Of a DNA stretch of 5,905 nt, positions 5,677-5,905 are shown one piece after another. Made by a program: the position numbers and the translations under genes. Below the pieces are notes generated by a model that saw only the letters and a program-made list of their open reading frames with translations, searched no databases and was not told the origin of the DNA. This DNA is from Desulfosporosinus sp. GTDB lineage: Bacteria > Bacillota > Desulfitobacteriia > Desulfitobacteriales > Desulfitobacteriaceae. Where the stretch lies: positions 1-5,905 of the forward strand of contig PKWS01000357.1 in the NCBI GenBank assembly GCA_003132105.1. Direction: 5' to 3'. Each line of letters starts with the position of its first letter. Position 1 is the stretch's first letter.

Positions 5677-5905
5677 ATGGCAGGTGCAAATGTTAAAACC
5701 TTTACTACTGCAAACTTCGATTCGGATGTTCTGAAGTCTGAGCAAGCCGTGTTGGTAGATTTTTGGGCTCCATGGTGTAGTCCATGCCGCATGGTAGCTC
5801 CCGTTGTCGAAGAACTTGCCGATGAGTATGTCGGCCGAATTGTCATAGGGAAGCTCAATGTAGACGAAAATGGTCCAATTTCGCAGCAATATGGAGTCAT
5901 GAGTA
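5677..5905 (+). CDS. trxA: Thioredoxin, N-terminal 76 residues (3' end outside window)
   Basis: Thioredoxins are small cytoplasmic dithiol reductants. The visible part has the normal fold order: a first beta/alpha unit, the core strand AVLVDFWAPWC, the redox motif at 33-37, then PVVEELADEY and the KLNVDEN strand. The active site reads WCSPC (Cys34, Ser35, Pro36, Cys37) instead of the usual WCGPC. The sequence stops at Ser76, just before the expected cis-proline (usually IPT), so that residue and the last quarter of a typical 105-110 residue protein cannot be checked. The start ATG follows AGGAGG (5663-5668) by 8 bases, a strong site. The 31-base gap from csoR holds no terminator or promoter, which points to joint transcription with csoR and possible control by its ligand. 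Confidence 0.94.
   Translation, partial: MAGANVKTFTTANFDSDVLKSEQAVLVDFWAPWCSPCRMVAPVVEELADEYVGRIVIGKLNVDENGPISQQYGVMS

Overview
The window reads as a chromosomal housekeeping stretch from a Gram-positive Firmicute. All genes are on the + strand. Shine-Dalgarno sites are strong (AGGAGG type), there is a T-box leader, and the two promoters have TTGACA/TATAAT-like elements. The protein sequences look most like Clostridia of the Desulfitobacterium/Desulfosporosinus group. That placement is from memory of the families, not from a search.

Left part (1-1868): the 3' end of a relA/spoT-type (p)ppGpp synthetase/hydrolase gene, then dtd (D-aminoacyl-tRNA deacylase), then a glyoxalase II-like metallo-beta-lactamase hydrolase. 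Gaps are 2 and 12 bases, so this is probably one transcript.

Middle (1869-5261): a promoter and T-box riboswitch leader, followed by hisS and aspS. The leader shows a promoter, a candidate specifier GACAC (overlapping Asp GAC and His CAC codons), the T-box bulge UGGC, and mutually exclusive antiterminator and terminator hairpins. The bulge base and the base after GAC both favour tRNA-Asp. hisS is recognisable over its full length but its reading frame is broken by about six small indels, all between about 2851 and 3270. Putting the frames together gives a complete 425-residue HisRS with all key motifs, so errors in the sequence or a very recent decay are both possible. aspS is intact and carries the His/Gly pair in its anticodon-binding domain that is associated with non-discriminating AspRS.

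Right part (5262-5905): a new promoter, a TACCC/GGGTA operator-like palindrome, a CsoR-family copper-type repressor, and the start of a thioredoxin gene with a WCSPC active site that runs off the window. The repressor and thioredoxin genes are 31 bases apart and are probably co-transcribed.

Overall theme: the first two blocks serve translation quality and amino-acid stress (stringent response, D-amino-acid proofreading, tRNA charging), and the last serves metal/thiol stress. I saw no mobile element, CRISPR array, RNA gene other than the leader, or convincingly new system.
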